DNA of 64,000 nucleotides from positions 186,001-250,000 of the forward strand of contig NZ_NEGH01000001.1 of NCBI RefSeq assembly GCF_002135375.1, in the 5' to 3' direction. The notes beneath the pieces were generated by a model. That model was not told where the DNA came from. It searched no databases and saw nothing but the letters and a program-made list of their open reading frames with translations. Below, in pieces: positions 9,233-18,977 of this stretch (position 1 is the first letter of the stretch; the number at the start of each line of letters is the position of its first letter). A program made the position numbers and the translations under genes. The DNA comes from Acinetobacter sp. ANC 4558 (GTDB lineage: Bacteria; Pseudomonadota; Gammaproteobacteria; Pseudomonadales; Moraxellaceae).

Positions 9233-9712
9233 ATGAGTATAAATCCAGAACCATTTGTTGATCATCCATTAAAAGCACAAGGTCGCTTTGGTCGCTTATC
9301 CTATTTAGCGTGGAACGCGCTTAGTTCTATCATTTTATATCTATTCTTAATTATTCCTATAGTCAGTTTCGGGTACTACAGTCAACCACAAGATTTACAA
9401 GCGCTTTCAACGCCATTGATCTTTATTCTGATTATTTTTACGCTTGCATTCTTTTATCTATATATCACGTTCATGATTCGTCGTTTACATGATGTCAATC
9501 AAACGGGATGGTTTACGTTACTTATCTTTATTCCACTTGTAAATCTTATTCTTGCGTTATATTTATTATTTGCACCTGGTACACAAGGAGAAAATAATTA
9601 TGGACCTCAACGCATCACCAAAGGGTGGGAAAAAGTACTGGCTTGGATTTATATAATTTTAGTTATTGTTTCAATCCTAAGTAGCATTATTTTAGTCATG
9701 AATACTCAATAA
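9233..9712 (+). CDS. DUF805 inner-membrane protein
   Basis: The 159-residue protein has about four membrane segments. It carries the hallmark DUF805 patterns: GRFGRLSYLAWN near the N-terminus, RRLHDVNQTGW in the middle and an APGTQGENNYGP stretch after TM3. The function of the family is not established. The start is the ATG at 9233 (MSINPEP); an in-frame TTG at 9218 adds five residues but is less likely. It is flanked by hairpins on both sides, so it is probably a single-gene unit. Confidence 0.85.
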   Translation: MSINPEPFVDHPLKAQGRFGRLSYLAWNALSSIILYLFLIIPIVSFGYYSQPQDLQALSTPLIFILIIFTLAFFYLYITFMIRRLHDVNQTGWFTLLIFIPLVNLILALYLLFAPGTQGENNYGPQRITKGWEKVLAWIYIILVIVSILSSIILVMNTQ

Positions 9713-9750
9713 ATGATGAAATTATTATTTTAAATACAAGAGATTATTCT

Positions 9751-9784
9751 TAAAGAGAATTCTGACTTCTATGAGTTCTCTTTA
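9751..9784 (+). other. Hairpin after the DUF805 gene
   Basis: A 9-bp stem (TAAAGAGAA / TTCTCTTTA) with a 16-base loop lies 38 bases after the stop. It is followed by TACATCTTGC, so no real U-tract is present. Confidence 0.5.
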
Positions 9785-9846
9785 CATCTTGCTTTAATCT
9801 CTAATCCTCTTAACCTATAAAAGAATTTCATTATTTAAAGATCATT

Positions 9847-10485
9847 ATGCAAAGTATATTGCCTTCAAAAGAGAGCATTGAACAACTTCCATTATTTCAA
9901 AACTTAGATGCTCAACATATCTTCATACTTCAAACCCTTGAGCAATGTTATTCACACCAAAAAGAATTATCTCAGGCAACCTTACTTGGCTTTGATACAG
10001 AATCCAAGCCTACCTTTATTAAAGGTGAAACTCAAACAGGTCCTCATCTCATTCAACTTGCGACATTGGAACGTGCTTATTTATTTATGGTCAATGAGGA
10101 TACCCTTCAGTTTTTACGCCCTATTTTAATGAATCATGAACAGATAAAAGTGGGTTTCGGTTTAAAAAATGATGCACGCCTCTTTCAAAAGTATCATATC
10201 GATCTCCACAATATGCTTGATCTTGCTAAATGCTTTACTTCTTTTGGAATAAACACTCCAGTTGGTCTTAAAAATGCACTGGCTTTACTCTTTCAGGTTC
10301 ATTTTAAAAAATCTAAAAAAATCAGCACATCCAATTGGTCAAATAAAAACTTAAGCCTGCAACAAATCGAATATGCAGCAGCAGATGCTTATGCACCCGT
10401 ACTCATCTTTGAAGAGCTCAATCGTCTTGGACGATTACCAATTTCGATTTCACAGACCAATTCAAAATTAAGATCACGTAAATAA
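9847..10485 (+). CDS. RNase D-like DEDDy 3'-5' exonuclease
   Basis: The 212-residue protein is a bare exonuclease domain of the RNase D/WRN type. The metal-binding motifs are in order: LGFDTESKP (Exo I, DxE), KVGFGLKNDARLF (Exo II Asp) and YAAADAYAPVLIFEEL (Exo III Y-x3-D). The HRDC domains of true RNase D are absent and the tail is short and basic (KLRSRK). It is probably a cytoplasmic RNA or DNA trimming enzyme. It lies about 90 bases upstream of hisA. Confidence 0.82.
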   Translation: MQSILPSKESIEQLPLFQNLDAQHIFILQTLEQCYSHQKELSQATLLGFDTESKPTFIKGETQTGPHLIQLATLERAYLFMVNEDTLQFLRPILMNHEQIKVGFGLKNDARLFQKYHIDLHNMLDLAKCFTSFGINTPVGLKNALALLFQVHFKKSKKISTSNWSNKNLSLQQIEYAAADAYAPVLIFEELNRLGRLPISISQTNSKLRSRK

Positions 10486-10578
10486 AAGAAATCCTTCTCA
10501 TTGTGCTTAGAAATTTACCAATACTTTGCTAATATGACCCGCAATAAAACTGATTCAGATTTAGCTAGGAGCGAAAGC

Positions 10579-11310
10579 ATGCTAATCATCCCCGCAATTG
10601 ACCTGAAAGATGGCAAATGTGTTCGTTTAAAACAAGGTCGTATGGAAGACGATACTGTATTTTCTGATGATCCTGTAGCAACAGCACAGCATTGGGTAAG
10701 TGAAGGTGCACGCCGCCTGCATTTAGTAGATTTAAATGGTGCTTTCGCAGGTACGCCTATTCATAAACCCGTGGTTGAAGCCATTGCAAAAGCTCAACCG
10801 ACGTTACCAATTCAAATTGGTGGTGGTATTCGTTCATTTGAAACAATTGAACACTATTTAGATGCAGGCGTAAGTTTTGTAATTATTGGCACAAAAGCAG
10901 TACAAGAACCTGAATTTGTTGAAGAAGCATGTAAAAAATTTGCTGGACATATTATTGTAGGCATCGATGCAATCAATGGTATGGTTGCAACAGACGGCTG
11001 GGCAAATGTCACCAATGTAAAAGCAACAGATTTAGCAAAACGATTTGCGGATGCAGGGGTTTCTAGCATTGTTTATACCGATATTGCACGTGATGGTATG
11101 ATGCAAGGCGTGAATGTTGAACAAACTGTAAATTTAGCGACTTATTCTGGTTTGCCTGTGATTGCGTCTGGTGGTGTAACCAATTTGGACGATGTCCGCC
11201 ATTTAAAGGGTCAACCTGGTATTCTTGGTGCGATTACAGGTCGTGCAATTTATGAAGGGACTTTAAACCTACATGAAGCACAATCATTCCTTGATGGAAA
11301 AACAGCATAA
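10579..11310 (+). CDS. hisA: ProFAR isomerase HisA
   Basis: The 243-residue beta/alpha-barrel enzyme isomerises the N'-5'-phosphoribosylformimino intermediate of histidine synthesis. Asp8 lies in [13 protein letters not shown]. Phosphate-binding loops GGGIRS and ASGGV and the [13 protein letters not shown] strand are present. I chose the ATG at 10579 because AGGAGCG lies 6 bases upstream; a frame extending to 10501 has no site. It shares the barrel architecture of HisF. A 14-bp hairpin follows. Confidence 0.96.
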   Translation: MLIIPAIDLKDGKCVRLKQGRMEDDTVFSDDPVATAQHWVSEGARRLHLVDLNGAFAGTPIHKPVVEAIAKAQPTLPIQIGGGIRSFETIEHYLDAGVSFVIIGTKAVQEPEFVEEACKKFAGHIIVGIDAINGMVATDGWANVTNVKATDLAKRFADAGVSSIVYTDIARDGMMQGVNVEQTVNLATYSGLPVIASGGVTNLDDVRHLKGQPGILGAITGRAIYEGTLNLHEAQSFLDGKTA

Positions 11311-11322
11311 TTCTTAAGTAAA

Positions 11323-11373
11323 GACTTCTTTTATATCTCATGTGAGTTAGATGAGCTGAATATAAAAGAAGTC
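11323..11373 (+). other. Long hairpin after hisA, no U-tract
   Basis: A perfect 14-bp inverted repeat (GACTTCTTTTATAT / ATATAAAAGAAGTC) begins 12 bases after the hisA stop. An inner CTCAT/ATGAG stem could extend the helix. No immediate T-run follows the 3' arm. Confidence 0.6.
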
Positions 11374-11526
11374 GTTTGACCTTTATTTTTTATAAGATAT
11401 CAATAAATACTCTATGTTTGACAATAAATAATATAATTTTCTCATTAATATAAATCATTCATATCTTGCAGAATACTAAGAATAGCGAGACTATAATTCT
11501 GTTATTTTTAGACTATTTTTTAATTT

Positions 11527-12432
11527 ATGAACTCCAGTTTTTTACAACGAAAAGCCCCACAAATCGCATTGGTGATTATGACCATGATTTGGGGAGGAAC
11601 CTTCGTTGTTGTTCAACATGCTTTAAATTACAGCTCTCCCATGTTTCTGGTCGGAAGTCGTTTCGCCATTGCAGCACTAATTGTTGGATTACTATCATTT
11701 AAATATATGAGAGGAATTACACGACAAGAAATTTTTGCAGGTGCCTTAATTGGTGCTGCTATTTCTGCAGGTTATGGCACGCAAACCGTTGGTATGCAGA
11801 CTATTAGCAGCAGCGAATCTGCCTTTTTAACTGCGTTATATGTTCCCCTAGTTCCCATTTTGCTTTGGCTTATTTTTCGTAAAGTCCCTCATATTATGAC
11901 TTTAATTGGTATTGTCTTTGCTTTCATTGGGTTAATTTTCTTGACTGGAAACGGGTTGAATCAAATTCAGCTCAATTCAGGACAAATTATTACCATTATT
12001 GGCTCTGTTGCAATTGCACTTGAAATTATTTTGATTGGCTATTTTGCTGGAAAAGTAAATATACGACGCGTCACGGTTATTCAGCTCATCTTTGCATCCA
12101 TCATCTCATTTGCAGCAATGCCACTTGCAGGTGAATATGAGCTTCCAACATTTTCTTGGGGATTAATCTATGTTGCCATTGCTTTAGGACTCACAAGTGC
12201 ACTACTGCAATCATTAATGAACTGGGCTCAACGCTATGTCCCACCATCACAAGCTGCAATTATTTATGCTGGTGAGCCTGTCTGGGCTGCATTATTTGGC
12301 AGAATTGTAGGGGAACGCTTACCTGCACTTGCTCTACTCGGTGGCTTACTTGTGGTCATTGGCGTGATTATCAGTGAAATAAGATTTAAACCTTTCAAAA
12401 AATCAATTAAAAAAAGTGATGAAGTACTTTAA
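11527..12432 (+). CDS. DMT superfamily EamA-family permease
   Basis: The 301-residue protein has ten hydrophobic segments arranged as two EamA repeats. The first opens with IWGGTFVVVQHAL and the second ends with a YAGEPVWAALFG signature and GGLLVVIGVIISE. Such carriers export metabolites or take up drugs or amino-acid analogues; the substrate is unknown. It has a short basic C-terminal tail. It converges with the TonB-dependent receptor gene, and an inverted repeat overlaps its stop codon. Confidence 0.85.
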   Translation: MNSSFLQRKAPQIALVIMTMIWGGTFVVVQHALNYSSPMFLVGSRFAIAALIVGLLSFKYMRGITRQEIFAGALIGAAISAGYGTQTVGMQTISSSESAFLTALYVPLVPILLWLIFRKVPHIMTLIGIVFAFIGLIFLTGNGLNQIQLNSGQIITIIGSVAIALEIILIGYFAGKVNIRRVTVIQLIFASIISFAAMPLAGEYELPTFSWGLIYVAIALGLTSALLQSLMNWAQRYVPPSQAAIIYAGEPVWAALFGRIVGERLPALALLGGLLVVIGVIISEIRFKPFKKSIKKSDEVL

Positions 12433-12442
12433 GTATTTCATC
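12418..12442 (+). other. Inverted repeat overlapping a stop codon
   Basis: A roughly 11-bp stem (GATGAAGTACT / AGTATTTCATC, one G-T pair) spans the stop codon of the EamA permease gene. No U-tract follows. It lies between convergent genes. Confidence 0.45.
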
Positions 12443-12486
12443 ACACTCTTTAACGTTTACTATATTTATTATCAATATCTACGTCA

Positions 12487-15273
12487 TTAGAAAGAAAACT
12501 TCATATTCACATAATAGTTTCTTCCAAGTGGATCTGTATAACGACTAATGTAGTTTGTATTAGACATATCCAAGGTATAACTGTTAAATAAGTTATTCAC
12601 ACCAAAAGTAATTTCAGTTCTACTATCTTTTAACTTCGGTGTTTTAAATTTATAACGCGCAAAGATATCATGGAAAAATTCACCATCAATTTTTAGTTCA
12701 TCTGAAGCATAACCAGTTTGACTTAAAATCGCATTTTTATCGGTAATATTATAGCTTCCATAATATTGTACAGACCAGCCAAAGGTCCATTGATCTGTTG
12801 GCTCTAAAACATAAGATGCATTTGCACGATGACGAATTGGATCACCGCTTGCTGAACCATTTAAACGACTATCCCAACCACCAATTAAAGATCGTTGTTC
12901 TTTATATTCATCCGTATAGGTATACCCCAAACTAAACTGTGAAAGTCCTATCAATGAATCAAAATGATAACGTATATTGGTATCAACACCTTCCGTTTTC
13001 AAACCTAAAGCATTAAATGGCGTCGTATCAATTGAAACCACCTTACCATTACTGTCTCGTTTTATACGATTCGCAAATTTTTGTTCATTTTCTAACAAAT
13101 ATTGTGCTGTTGGTGTTGCTATATTATTATCTTTCTTAATTCTAAAATAATCGACAGATAAACGTAGTCCAGAAACATTTTCAGGCGTATAGACAATTCC
13201 TGCATTCCAACTTTCTGATGACTCAGGTGTTAGGTTTGGATTCCCCCCAGAAATTGACTCATATTCTGCTAACAATTCACCCGTTTTTGGGTCCGTTAAT
13301 GTTCCATTAGTCACTTTACCAATAGAAGGCTCTGCTAAACGATTTTGATCAGGAGTAATAAACCCCTTACTAAATGAGGCACGGAACATTAACTCATTGG
13401 TCGGTGCATAGCTAAAACCAATCGTCGGGGTGAAATCATCATAGGTCACTTTCTGTTGAACGTCATAACCCGTTAAAATTGAATTATATTTTGTAATATT
13501 ATCTACTTTATATAACGGTGTACGTGCTTTCACATCAAAACGTTCATAACGACCAGCCAATTGCATATCTAAATGTTTGACCCAAGGAATGTTCATTTCA
13601 GATGAAACAAATGGAATATTTAACTCCGCATATACACTACTCGCATTCATATGACGTACAGTCGGTTTACGCCAAGGATTATCAACATGTTGATGATCCG
13701 CGAAACCTTCTGCTTCAATTTTGCGATATTCAAGACCTGTCGCTAAATTAATATCACCTGCATACCATCGATATGCCGATCCTGCCGCACGTAAAGCAAA
13801 ATCATTTAAAGTAGATTGTGTTTGTGTAATTGGGTAATTCCAATACTTTTTAAAGATATTGGTTCCATTAGTAGTGGTATCTTGAATTAAATCAATTGAG
13901 CCATTATTAAAATCAATTGCCCAATCTTTCGCTCCAGGGTTATTGCTGCCCAAACGAGGATAATTAATTACAATATTCGAGCGGCTCCATGCATAGTCCG
14001 CAGAAACAACCCAATTCGGGGTGAGATCATAAGTAAAACCTGTCGCGATACGCTTCGTTTTATTATTTGCATGACGATATGCAAGCTCTCCCATATCTGA
14101 CCAATTGACTGGGAAAGTAACCTTCACATCTTGACCAAATGGATTCGCAGGATTGTTTGCTTTATAAGTCACTGTGCCATAGCCATGTGGTGTCGTGAAA
14201 TGCTTGGCTTTTTCTTCAGCATAGCTTCCTTCTAAATATACATTTAATTGTTCAGTAAAATCACGATTAATCGACAATCCAAAATATTCAGACCGACTGT
14301 CTGCAATGAGTGGTGTATCTGCAGACCATGCACTCATGCCATTTGATAAACCCAAAGCATAGCCTTGTTTTAACTGACTCAGATCACCCTTCCAGCCTTT
14401 AGGGATATGCGCCATACTCGAACCAGATCCTGGAACCAATTCACTTCCATTCACAGATTTAATATTCACCAAGTGCCCAGAGGGTGGGTTTGCTGCGCCA
14501 TATATTAAATTTGGATTATTCTTTAACTGTAAATTTCTAGCCATCGTACGCCAGTTTCGATCGCCTTGTGTTAAAGCATCTTGATTTTGCTTTGATGCGG
14601 TTAACATCACTTGTGTACGTCCACCTTCCAAAGCAAAACCAGTCACCACATTTAAAGACTTTACCGGTTGTTTATCATCAACACTATTTTGATAACGTAC
14701 GTTTACCTCTGAACCAACATAATCTTTTTTCAATATGACATTAATTACCCCACCAATAGCACTCGAACCATAAATTGCAGATGCTGAGGTTGGTAAGACT
14801 TCAATACGTTCAATTGCACTCAGTGGAATATTATCTAAGTTAGGTTGATCCGATAACTCTGAATCCCCCCGATCCCCGATCCCAGCTGAACGACGCCCAT
14901 TAATTAAAACTAAAGTATGGCTTGCACCTAAACCACGTAAATTAATTCGGCTTGCGGTTCCTGTAAAACCGCTGCCAGAGCGATTTGGTGTAGATGTATT
15001 TGAAGTTAAGACCTTATTCAAAACCTCTGAAACATTAGTTGCCCCTAAGTTTTGAATGGTTTCACTTGAAATAATGGTATAGGGCTGAATATCATTTTCC
15101 GTTCGTGGAATATCCATATTTCCACCCCCTTTATATGCCTCTTGAATTGTTTTATTTTCTTCTGCTGACAATGTAATCACAGGTAAACTTGATGCTTCTT
15201 GATTGGCAAATACGGTTGGAGCAGTAAAAATTGCCAATACTGCAACATACTGTTCATATCTTAGGTTTTTCAT
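12487..15273 (-). CDS. TonB-dependent outer-membrane receptor
   Basis: The 928-residue protein has a cleavable signal peptide (about 1-23, ending TVFA), then a TonB-box-like LPVITLSA. The plug domain carries NLRGLGASHTLVLINGRR and the SAIYGSSAIGGVINVILKK lead-in to a 22-stranded barrel. The barrel ends with an aromatic strand YYVNMKFSF. NPNLTPESSESWNAGI is the typical extracellular-side motif. The ligand cannot be told from sequence. A Fur box 62-80 bases upstream points to iron control and hence to a siderophore or haem-type substrate. No synthesis genes are nearby. Confidence 0.9.
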   Translation of the reverse strand: MKNLRYEQYVAVLAIFTAPTVFANQEASSLPVITLSAEENKTIQEAYKGGGNMDIPRTENDIQPYTIISSETIQNLGATNVSEVLNKVLTSNTSTPNRSGSGFTGTASRINLRGLGASHTLVLINGRRSAGIGDRGDSELSDQPNLDNIPLSAIERIEVLPTSASAIYGSSAIGGVINVILKKDYVGSEVNVRYQNSVDDKQPVKSLNVVTGFALEGGRTQVMLTASKQNQDALTQGDRNWRTMARNLQLKNNPNLIYGAANPPSGHLVNIKSVNGSELVPGSGSSMAHIPKGWKGDLSQLKQGYALGLSNGMSAWSADTPLIADSRSEYFGLSINRDFTEQLNVYLEGSYAEEKAKHFTTPHGYGTVTYKANNPANPFGQDVKVTFPVNWSDMGELAYRHANNKTKRIATGFTYDLTPNWVVSADYAWSRSNIVINYPRLGSNNPGAKDWAIDFNNGSIDLIQDTTTNGTNIFKKYWNYPITQTQSTLNDFALRAAGSAYRWYAGDINLATGLEYRKIEAEGFADHQHVDNPWRKPTVRHMNASSVYAELNIPFVSSEMNIPWVKHLDMQLAGRYERFDVKARTPLYKVDNITKYNSILTGYDVQQKVTYDDFTPTIGFSYAPTNELMFRASFSKGFITPDQNRLAEPSIGKVTNGTLTDPKTGELLAEYESISGGNPNLTPESSESWNAGIVYTPENVSGLRLSVDYFRIKKDNNIATPTAQYLLENEQKFANRIKRDSNGKVVSIDTTPFNALGLKTEGVDTNIRYHFDSLIGLSQFSLGYTYTDEYKEQRSLIGGWDSRLNGSASGDPIRHRANASYVLEPTDQWTFGWSVQYYGSYNITDKNAILSQTGYASDELKIDGEFFHDIFARYKFKTPKLKDSRTEITFGVNNLFNSYTLDMSNTNYISRYTDPLGRNYYVNMKFSF

Positions 15274-15334
15274 ATTGAATTGAGTTTAATGAAAATTTTC
15301 GATAATTATACATATTAAAAATGATAAATTAATG

Positions 15335-15353
15335 GCAAATGATAATCATTACT
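15335..15353. promoter_or_regulatory. Fur box upstream of the TonB-dependent receptor gene
   Basis: The 19-mer GCAAATGATAATCATTACT matches the Fur consensus GATAATGATAATCATTATC at 14 of 19 positions with an intact palindromic core. An overlapping second half-site (AAATGATAATTA) lies on its right. It sits 62 bases upstream of the receptor ATG on the minus strand. Confidence 0.8.
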
Positions 15354-15719
15354 AAATGATAATTAGCTCTAAAACTCTTCCTCCAAATGAAATTAAAGCG
15401 AATTAAGTCATAAAAATGTAAACTTTAGTTTGAAATTATTTTTTATTTTTAAAAAATAAACAAAAGTCAATACCATTAAAAATCAAAAGTGTTTTAAATG
15501 TTATGCAAAAATACACAAATAAATGTATATAAAAGTATGACCTAAATTAGAGTAATATTTTTAATTTTTCAAAAAAATTTTATTAATTATAAGGTTAAAT
15601 CAATTTTTGTAGATAAAAAACTCTCTAAACACTGAAGTATGTATTTAAAAATATATCCTAGGTTTCCCCATCTTTAAACACATACTCAACAAAGTATCCT
15701 ATATCTATCCTTATTTAAA
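15354..15719. other. AT-rich intergenic region upstream of the receptor gene
   Basis: The stretch between the Fur box and the end of the DUF4870 gene is very AT-rich with long A and T runs. No ORF, RNA gene or strong hairpin is visible. It probably contains distal receptor promoter elements and the 3' UTR of the DUF4870 gene. Confidence 0.4.
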
Positions 15720-16115
15720 TTACGCTTGATACATCGGTTGATTATTGCGCCAGCGCACGAGACCTAAAATGACACGGTAAATAATCCAGATCCACGCAAT
15801 TCCAATGACGACAATACAAAATGATGTTGTTGCTAATGCCACTCCTGCAAATAAATCTGGGTTATTCTCCGTAAATAAAAGAAAAATAAAGGGAACAAAA
15901 GCAATGATATTCCAAAATAAATACCACCAAAAAGTATGAATTTGCCAAGTAAAATGACTTTCATAAATGCTCCCTTTTACATCAGAGCGTTTTATATAGT
16001 TAATAATTAACGCGATAATTGCTAATATTCCACCAGAAAAAATTGCAAAAATATAAAGTAAATATAAGACTAAGGTCAGTGACTTATTCGGATCTTGTTC
16101 ACTTAAATTGTTCAT
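15720..16115 (-). CDS. DUF4870-like small inner-membrane protein
   Basis: The 131-residue protein has three to four hydrophobic segments separated by a short loop with the pattern KGSIYESHFTWQIHTFWW. This resembles DUF4870/YidG-type proteins, where a conserved H-x-x-W(F)Q lies before TM2. The C-terminus is basic (RWRNNQPMYQA). Function is unknown. It is probably co-transcribed with the upstream cold-shock/DUF1294 and thrB genes, with a 41-base gap. Confidence 0.65.
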   Translation of the reverse strand: MNNLSEQDPNKSLTLVLYLLYIFAIFSGGILAIIALIINYIKRSDVKGSIYESHFTWQIHTFWWYLFWNIIAFVPFIFLLFTENNPDLFAGVALATTSFCIVVIGIAWIWIIYRVILGLVRWRNNQPMYQA

Positions 16116-16156
16116 TATTTTTTATCCTCTACACCCATAAAATGAAATCGTTAGAG

Positions 16157-16792
16157 TTACAACTGATTAAATGGAGAAACTAACCAAATGATTAATAAGA
16201 TATTAAAAGCAATTGTACAAAAGTAAATACGCTGAAATGGTTGTTTTTTTGTTTTATGTCTTAACTTTTGTTGTGCAAGCCACGCGGCAGGCCACCCTCC
16301 TATAAATGATAAAATATGTAAAAATTGTTCCGAAATTCGCTTACCCCCCAATTGAGCGGCTTCTTTATCTTGTGCATAACACCAATAAGTCAATCCATTA
16401 ATGATACACAAAATCAAAAGAAAAATTCCTTGAAGAAATCCTAAAATAGTTAATCCCGCGATGACAAGAATATAAGCAATACAAAGTATCTGCATTATCT
16501 TTACTGTATTCGTAAGCGTTGTATTTTGTTTCTGGATACTTTTTTTCGCTTGCTGTATATGTTGAATTTGATGTGCTTTTAAATAGGCAACCTCTATTGC
16601 TTTATAACGGGCTTTCTCGTCAATCACAACCGTATATTCTAAAGCGCATCCAACAATAGGTCTTGGGCCAGGTTTTGTGAAGCTCTTAATATGAAGAAAT
16701 ACGCGATCCTTAGTCAAATCACTGGGCTGAATGAAACCATAACCTTGATCATCAAACCATTCAATTAATCTGCCTTGATCACGCATTTTCAC
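16157..16792 (-). CDS. Cold-shock domain fused to DUF1294 membrane domain
   Basis: The 211-residue protein joins an N-terminal cold-shock OB fold (about 3-65: GRLIEWFDDQGYGFIQP and VFLHIKSF, corresponding to RNP1/RNP2) to a C-terminal DUF1294 domain. The latter has three or four TM segments and the motif QDKEAAQLGGKRI..GGWPAA. The aromatic RNA-binding residues of the cold-shock part are largely kept, so a membrane-tethered RNA or ssDNA binder is plausible. It is 7 bases downstream of thrB and likely in the same operon. Confidence 0.85.
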   Translation of the reverse strand: MKMRDQGRLIEWFDDQGYGFIQPSDLTKDRVFLHIKSFTKPGPRPIVGCALEYTVVIDEKARYKAIEVAYLKAHQIQHIQQAKKSIQKQNTTLTNTVKIMQILCIAYILVIAGLTILGFLQGIFLLILCIINGLTYWCYAQDKEAAQLGGKRISEQFLHILSFIGGWPAAWLAQQKLRHKTKKQPFQRIYFCTIAFNILLIIWLVSPFNQL

Positions 16793-16799
16793 TCCTCAT

Positions 16800-17750
16800 T
16801 TATACTGAAATAAATTTTAATCGTTCAATTAACATATTACGCATTTCAAGTGGATTCTTTTGTGAAATATCTCCACCTGTTCGCCCTTCCTCTATATTTT
16901 TTTGTGCAACTTGTAAGCGCATCATCCAGAAACGCCCTGCAGCCATTGCTAAATATAATTCAAGGCAAGCTTTCTCATCAGATGTTAATGGTCTTATCGT
17001 TTCATATGCATTTAAAAATGCTATTGCCTTCTCTTCATCAATTATCAACTCTGGATATGCTGTACAAAAATCATTTAGAGTAATAGCGATATCAAATAAT
17101 AATTCATCTTTATTAAGCTCATAAAAGTCTAATATCCCTTTTAATTGATTTCCTTCAAACAAAGTATTGTCTCGAAATAAATCTGAATGAATAAACCCAC
17201 GAGGGCGATCTGGATATACCATGGTTAAAGCGTCATATAAACCCAATAATTCTGCAAGCAGTGTTTTGTCTGCAATATTTAACGTTGGTTTAATTTCTTG
17301 TGAAACTTGTAACCAATATTCATGATCGCGATATTCTTTACGTTCTAAAGGAAATTTTTGCAATGCAACATGTATGTTTGCTTGAGTTATCGCAATTGCT
17401 TTCACTTGTTCAATATTTGCGGTCATAGGATGTTTACCCATTAAACGCGGTGCAATTTGTGCAGGCTTATTCTTAATAAAATGAATTGCATTTCCTGAGT
17501 GTTTTAAAGGCACTGCGACCGCAACCCCATTACTTCCTAAATGTTCAAGTACAGGGACAAGCTCTCCTGCACTGTATTCATCCATTTCTTCAAACACTGT
17601 TAATACAAACTGCTGAGCGTCTTGAGTTACTAAAAAATAGTTTGTATTTTGAATACCTCCTTGAATGGGAATCAGATCAATCACCTCTAATCCATAAGGT
17701 GATGCAAAATCTTGAACTTCCTTTAACGTCAAAGTGGTATAAACCGACAT
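16800..17750 (-). CDS. thrB: Homoserine kinase ThrB (APH-fold type)
   Basis: The 316-residue kinase belongs to the aminoglycoside-phosphotransferase fold. The family-specific N-terminus (SVYTTLTLKEVQDFASPYGL), an IQGGIQNTNYF nucleotide-binding loop, the catalytic FIHSDLFRDNTLF and the Mg-binding LKGILDFYELNKD are all visible. It phosphorylates homoserine in threonine synthesis. This version, unrelated to the GHMP-type ThrB of E. coli, is the one found in Pseudomonas and Acinetobacter. It is divergent from hisF and heads a three-gene minus-strand run. Confidence 0.9.
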   Translation of the reverse strand: MSVYTTLTLKEVQDFASPYGLEVIDLIPIQGGIQNTNYFLVTQDAQQFVLTVFEEMDEYSAGELVPVLEHLGSNGVAVAVPLKHSGNAIHFIKNKPAQIAPRLMGKHPMTANIEQVKAIAITQANIHVALQKFPLERKEYRDHEYWLQVSQEIKPTLNIADKTLLAELLGLYDALTMVYPDRPRGFIHSDLFRDNTLFEGNQLKGILDFYELNKDELLFDIAITLNDFCTAYPELIIDEEKAIAFLNAYETIRPLTSDEKACLELYLAMAAGRFWMMRLQVAQKNIEEGRTGGDISQKNPLEMRNMLIERLKFISV

Positions 17751-17863
17751 ATAAAACCTGCAAAAAACCTATATATTTTTGATAGAATACCTTGTCCATC
17801 TACCAAGGTGTAGCACCATCCGTAGGTTAGTTTCATAATATGCTGTAATTATTGGAAAAAATC

Positions 17864-18622
17864 ATGCTTGCTAAACGCATTATTCCTTGCCTAGACGTAG
17901 ATAACGGTCGTGTCGTAAAAGGTGTTCAATTCCTCGATATTCGTGATGCAGGCGATCCTGTTGAAGTCGCTCGTCGTTATAACGAACAAGGTGCAGATGA
18001 AATCACCTTCTTAGATATTACAGCAACCTCAAATGGTCGTGACACGACTTATCGTACTGTAGAACGAATGGCTGAATCTGTATTTGTTCCTCTTACTGTT
18101 GGTGGAGGCGTACGTAAAGTTGAAGATATTCGTCTCTTACTCAATGCAGGTGCCGATAAAGTCAGTATTAACTCTGCCGCTGTTTTTAATCCTGAGTTTG
18201 TACAAGAAGCATCGCAACGTTTTGGCGCGCAATGTATTGTTGTGGCAATTGATGCGAAAAAAACTGCAGAGAATAAATGGGAAATCTTCACCCACGGCGG
18301 GCGTAAACCAACTGGCATAGATGCCATTGATTGGGCTGTTCAAATGGCTGATTATGGCGCTGGTGAGTTACTCATTACCTCAATGGATGCAGATGGCACA
18401 AAAGCAGGCTATGACCTTAAATTAATGCGTCAAATTAATGATCGTGTCACTATTCCAACCATTGCCTCAGGCGGAGTTGGTAATTTACAACATTTGGCTG
18501 ATGGCATTATTCAAGGTGGTGCAGATGCTGTACTTGCTGCCTCTATTTTCCATTTTGGTCAGCACACTATTCCTGAAGCTAAAAAATATTTAGCAGAACA
18601 AGGCATTGAAATGCGTCTTTAA
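17864..18622 (+). CDS. hisF: Imidazole glycerol phosphate synthase cyclase subunit HisF
   Basis: The 252-residue barrel enzyme works with HisH. Catalytic Asp11 lies in [12 protein letters not shown]. The phosphate loops VGGGVRK and ASGGVGN and the [16 protein letters not shown] segment with the second catalytic Asp are present. The ATG at 17864 (MLAKRIIPC) has a GGAAAA site; a TTG at 17852 adds four residues and is less likely. It is monocistronic, divergent from thrB, and followed by an 11-bp hairpin. Confidence 0.96.
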   Translation: MLAKRIIPCLDVDNGRVVKGVQFLDIRDAGDPVEVARRYNEQGADEITFLDITATSNGRDTTYRTVERMAESVFVPLTVGGGVRKVEDIRLLLNAGADKVSINSAAVFNPEFVQEASQRFGAQCIVVAIDAKKTAENKWEIFTHGGRKPTGIDAIDWAVQMADYGAGELLITSMDADGTKAGYDLKLMRQINDRVTIPTIASGGVGNLQHLADGIIQGGADAVLAASIFHFGQHTIPEAKKYLAEQGIEMRL

Positions 18623-18977
18623 AAATGAACCATAAAGGGTTTGTCAAAAATTACAAGCCCTTTGCAATCCCCATCACTTGGTCAAATCAAAGTTATTTTT
18701 GCCATCATCACTTAAAAGTTAAAAATAGCACGCCACACATCCAAAACCACATCTCTTTGATTTTAAAATTATTTTACTTATAAAATAGAACTAAAAATAC
18801 TGATTCATTGAATGAAAAATAGCCTCTTTATTTCGAATGCTTATATCTAAAAGTTAAACTCCATCAATATTTCAATTCAGTCTATTTGCAAGATTAAAAA
18901 AAACAGCTAAAGTTTAAATGTTTATAAAAAACATTTTTTAATAAAAATAAATCAAAATAAATATCTGGAGTAATAAA
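18623..18977. other. Intergenic region hisF-aqpZ with a T-less hairpin
   Basis: This is 355 AT-rich bases. An 11-bp stem (AAAGGGTTTGT / ACAAGCCCTTT, one G-T pair) lies at 18634-18663, followed by GCAATCC, so there is no U-tract. The rest shows no ORF. It must hold the aqpZ promoter. Confidence 0.5.
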
